A DNA stretch of 9,117 nucleotides from Polaribacter sp. (lineage in GTDB: Bacteria > Bacteroidota > Bacteroidia > Flavobacteriales > Flavobacteriaceae): assembly GCA_029245665.1 (NCBI GenBank), contig JAQWOW010000254.1:1-9117 (forward strand), given 5' to 3'. A program made the translations under genes and the position numbers. Shown piece after piece: positions 6,908 through 9,117 of this stretch. The stretch's first letter is position 1; each line of letters opens with the position of its first letter. The notes under the pieces were generated by a model. That model saw nothing but the letters and a program-made list of their open reading frames with translations. It was not told the origin of the DNA and did no database searches.

Positions 6908-6953
6908 GTTTTTTATAACAGGATATTTTACACCAATTTTATTGATAAAGAAA

Positions 6954-8390
6954 ATGATAAAAAACAATGTTGCTGAAATTTTAAAATTAGACGGTTTATT
7001 TCTTGAAGAAATAAAACTGAAAGGGTGGGTTAGAACTTTTAGAAGCAATCGTTTTATTGCTCTAAATGATGGCTCTACTATTCATAACATCCAATGTGTT
7101 ATCGATTTTGAAAATACTCCTGAGGAGACCTTAAAAAGAATTAATACAGGAGCTGCTATTTTTATTAAGGGAACATTAGCTGAGAGCCAAGGGAGAGGAC
7201 AATCAGTAGAAATACAAGTTTCAGAAATTGAAATACTAGGAGACTCTAATCCAGATGAATATCCTATTCAACCCAAAAAACACAGTTTCGAGTTTTTACG
7301 AGAAAACGCTCATTTACGCGTTAGAACAAATACATTTGGTGCAGTAATGCGAGTTCGTTCTAAATTATCTTTTGCAGTTCATCAATATTTTCAAGAACGA
7401 GATTTCAACTACGTAAACACTCCAATTGTAACAGGGTCGGATGCTGAAGGTGCTGGAGAAATGTTTAGGGTTACTACTTTTAAGGACAACCAAGCTCCAA
7501 TAAGTGAGGATGGTAAAATTGATTATACTAAAGATTTCTTTGGCAAAGAAACAAATTTAACAGTTTCTGGTCAGTTGGAGGCAGAAACATTTGCAATGGC
7601 TCTAGGAAAAGCCTATACTTTTGGACCTACCTTTAGGGCAGAAAACTCAAATACAACCCGTCATTTAGCGGAATTTTGGATGATAGAACCAGAAGTTGCT
7701 TTTATGGATTTAAACGGCAATATGGATTTAGCAGAAGATTTCATTAAATATGTAATAACAAATATATTAGAAAAATGTAAAGACGATTTAGCTTTTCTAG
7801 ACCAACGTTTAACTCAAGAAGAAAAAAATAAGCCGCAGGCTGAAAGGAGTGAAATGAGTTTGTTGGAAAAATTAAAATTTGTCGTTGAAAATAACTTTAA
7901 AAGAGTATCCTATACTGAAGCTATTGATATTTTGAGGAATTCCAAACCTAATAAAAAGAAGAAATTTCAATACCCTATAAATGAATGGGGTGCAGATTTA
8001 CACTCTGAACACGAACGGTTCTTGGTTGAAAAGCACTTTAAATGCCCGGTTATATTATTTGATTACCCGGCAAATATTAAAGCTTTTTACATGCGTTTAA
8101 ATGATGATGGAAAAACGGTTAGAGCCATGGATGTTTTATTTCCCGGAATTGGTGAAATTGTTGGAGGCTCTCAAAGAGAGGAACGATATGACGTTTTAGT
8201 TGAGAAAATGAAAGCTCTAAATATTGAAGAAAAAGAATTGTGGTGGTATTTAGATTTGAGAAAATTTGGAACTGCAGTTCATTCTGGTTTTGGATTAGGT
8301 TTTGAGAGATTGGTCCAATTTAGCACAGGAATGAGCAATATTAGAGATGTAATTCCATTTCCACGAACACCTCAAAATGCAGATTTTTAA
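6954..8390 (+). CDS. asnS: Asparaginyl-tRNA synthetase (class IIb)
   Basis: AsnRS charges tRNA-Asn with asparagine in the cytoplasm. The 478 residues are normal length (E. coli about 466). An N-terminal OB-fold anticodon-binding domain covers about residues 18-95 (KGWVRTFR, FIALNDGST, IQCVIDFE). The catalytic domain follows, with LRENAHLRVRTN, the YVNTPIVTGSDAEGAGEMF region, LTVSGQLEAETFA, motif 2 (FRAENSNTTRHLAEFWMIEPE, split as FRAE 227-230 and HLAEFWMIEPE 237-247) and motif 3 (GFGLGFERL, 445-453). It ends in the AsnRS-typical NIRDVIPFPRTPQNADF. The asparagine enzyme is favoured over aspartyl-tRNA synthetase by this ending and by overall similarity. Residue 442 is Val in TAVHSGFG, where E. 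coli and many relatives have Pro. An in-frame TTG at 6942 would add 4 residues; I prefer the ATG at 6954, preceded by AAAGAAA. It has its own promoter. Confidence 0.96.
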   Translation: MIKNNVAEILKLDGLFLEEIKLKGWVRTFRSNRFIALNDGSTIHNIQCVIDFENTPEETLKRINTGAAIFIKGTLAESQGRGQSVEIQVSEIEILGDSNPDEYPIQPKKHSFEFLRENAHLRVRTNTFGAVMRVRSKLSFAVHQYFQERDFNYVNTPIVTGSDAEGAGEMFRVTTFKDNQAPISEDGKIDYTKDFFGKETNLTVSGQLEAETFAMALGKAYTFGPTFRAENSNTTRHLAEFWMIEPEVAFMDLNGNMDLAEDFIKYVITNILEKCKDDLAFLDQRLTQEEKNKPQAERSEMSLLEKLKFVVENNFKRVSYTEAIDILRNSKPNKKKKFQYPINEWGADLHSEHERFLVEKHFKCPVILFDYPANIKAFYMRLNDDGKTVRAMDVLFPGIGEIVGGSQREERYDVLVEKMKALNIEEKELWWYLDLRKFGTAVHSGFGLGFERLVQFSTGMSNIRDVIPFPRTPQNADF

Positions 8391-8401
8391 TCCGATTTTT
8401 G

Positions 8402-8409
8402 TATCTTTA
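8402..8409 (+). promoter_or_regulatory. -7-like box immediately before rpoN
   Basis: TATCTTTA lies only 5 bases before the rpoN ATG and 11 bases after the asnS stop. It differs from TAnnTTTG only in the last base and equals the asnS -7 box. A -33 TTTG is not seen at the expected distance inside the asnS 3' end. If used, transcription would start at or within a few bases of the ATG, making the mRNA leaderless or nearly so. Read-through from asnS is the alternative. Confidence 0.45.
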
Positions 8410-8414
8410 AATCC

Positions 8415-9117
8415 ATGCTAAAACAAAGTTTACATTACAAACTCCTACAAAAATTATCTCCTCAACAAATTCAATTGATGAAACTAATTCAATTGCCAAC
8501 TCAGGCTTTTGAAGAGCGTTTAAAACAAGAGCTAGAGGAAAATCCTGCTTTGGATAGTGGTAAAGAAGAATCTGATAGTTTGGATGATGATTTATTTAAT
8601 GAATTTGATGACACTGGTAATGAAAAAATTGAAGCGGAAGATATTAATATTGATGAATATTTAAGTGATGATGAAATTCCTAATTATAAGACACAAGCGA
8701 ATAATTATGCTGCAGATGATGAAGAAAAGAATGTACCTTATGCTGCAGGAACAAGTTTTCATCAATCTTTAAAAAATCAACTATCAACCTATAGTTTTAA
8801 TGATGAAGAATTAGCAATCGCAGAATTTTTAGTAGGTAGTATTGATGATAGCGGTTATATTAGAAGGGAAATTCTGGATTTAGTAGATGATTTGGCTTTT
8901 ACAGCAAATGTTTTTACCACAGAAGAAAAAGTAATTTCTATTTTAAAAAGAGTTGTTCATAATTTAGATCCTATTGGGGTTGGTGCAAGAGATTTAAAAG
9001 AGTGTCTTATCATTCAACTCAAAAGAAAAAAAAACACCAAAACAAGAACTCTAGCAATTAAAATTTTAGAATCTGCATTTGATCATTTTGTAAAAAAACA
9101 CTTTAAGAAACTTCAGG
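8415..9117 (+). CDS. rpoN: RNA polymerase sigma-54 factor, 3' end cut by window edge
   Basis: Sigma-54 directs RNA polymerase to -24/-12 promoters and needs ATP-driven enhancer-binding activators. The frame is open from the ATG at 8415 through the window end, giving 234 residues of a family usually near 450-500. Region I is complete: KLSPQQIQLMKLIQLPTQ (about 13-30) and the ELEENPAL motif (39-46), which contact activators and core enzyme. An acidic, low-complexity region II runs about 49-105, rich in Asp and Glu. The core-binding region starts near FHQSLKNQL (115-123) and includes FLVGSIDDSGYI (138-149) and the hallmark LDPIGVGARDLKECLIIQL (184-202). The -12 and -24 DNA-binding parts, including the RpoN box, lie outside the window. 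It starts 24 bases after asnS. The first ATG is chosen because region I begins right there. Confidence 0.95.
   Translation, partial: MLKQSLHYKLLQKLSPQQIQLMKLIQLPTQAFEERLKQELEENPALDSGKEESDSLDDDLFNEFDDTGNEKIEAEDINIDEYLSDDEIPNYKTQANNYAADDEEKNVPYAAGTSFHQSLKNQLSTYSFNDEELAIAEFLVGSIDDSGYIRREILDLVDDLAFTANVFTTEEKVISILKRVVHNLDPIGVGARDLKECLIIQLKRKKNTKTRTLAIKILESAFDHFVKKHFKKLQ

Noticed and set aside
6942..6944. TTG as start codon of asnS
   Set aside because: It adds only MIKK before the ATG at 6954. The ATG is the stronger codon and gives the usual N-terminal length.
1..9117. Search for mobile elements, CRISPR arrays, tRNA or rRNA genes, defence or toxin genes
   Set aside because: The window is packed with same-strand core genes. 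I saw no transposase, regularly spaced repeats, cloverleaf, rRNA sequence or small accessory gene in the gaps.

Overview
This window looks like a core housekeeping segment of a chromosome from a low-GC member of the Bacteroidota, most likely class Flavobacteriia. The protein sequences resemble flavobacterial ribosomal proteins, EF-Ts, UMP kinase and asparaginyl-tRNA synthetase as I remember them. Intergenic promoters fit the Bacteroidota pattern (TTTG, about 20 nt, then TAnnTTTG), and start codons follow A-rich stretches instead of Shine-Dalgarno sequences. The genus cannot be fixed from the sequence alone.

Layout, all on the + strand. Positions 1-791 hold the end of rplM (L13) and all of rpsI (S9), overlapping by one base. 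A 153-base gap with two hairpins follows. Positions 945-2921 hold rpsB (S2, with a long repetitive Lys/Ala/Glu tail) and tsf (EF-Ts), closed by a strong intrinsic terminator. Positions 3032-4324 hold pyrH and frr, started by a promoter-like element just after that terminator and closed by a second terminator. Positions 4401-6776 encode a 12-helix RND/MMPL-type membrane transporter. A 177-base gap with an imperfect inverted repeat and a good promoter leads to asnS (6954-8390). The window ends inside rpoN (sigma-54), which starts at 8415 right behind a -7-like box. No stretch above 300 bases lacks a gene.

The genes cover ribosome assembly (L13, S9, S2), translation elongation (EF-Ts), ribosome recycling (RRF), tRNA charging (AsnRS) and UMP phosphorylation. 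The transporter and sigma-54 are the non-translational members. The order rpsB-tsf-pyrH-frr is the widespread bacterial one, but here a terminator and new promoter split it into two apparent transcription units.

I found no mobile element, CRISPR array, tRNA or rRNA, toxin-antitoxin pair or sign of recent transfer, and no convincing new biological system. The points most worth a second look are the S2 tail repeats, the structured rpsI-rpsB gap, the inverted repeat before the asnS promoter, the asymmetric charged motifs of the transporter, and the nearly leaderless start of rpoN.
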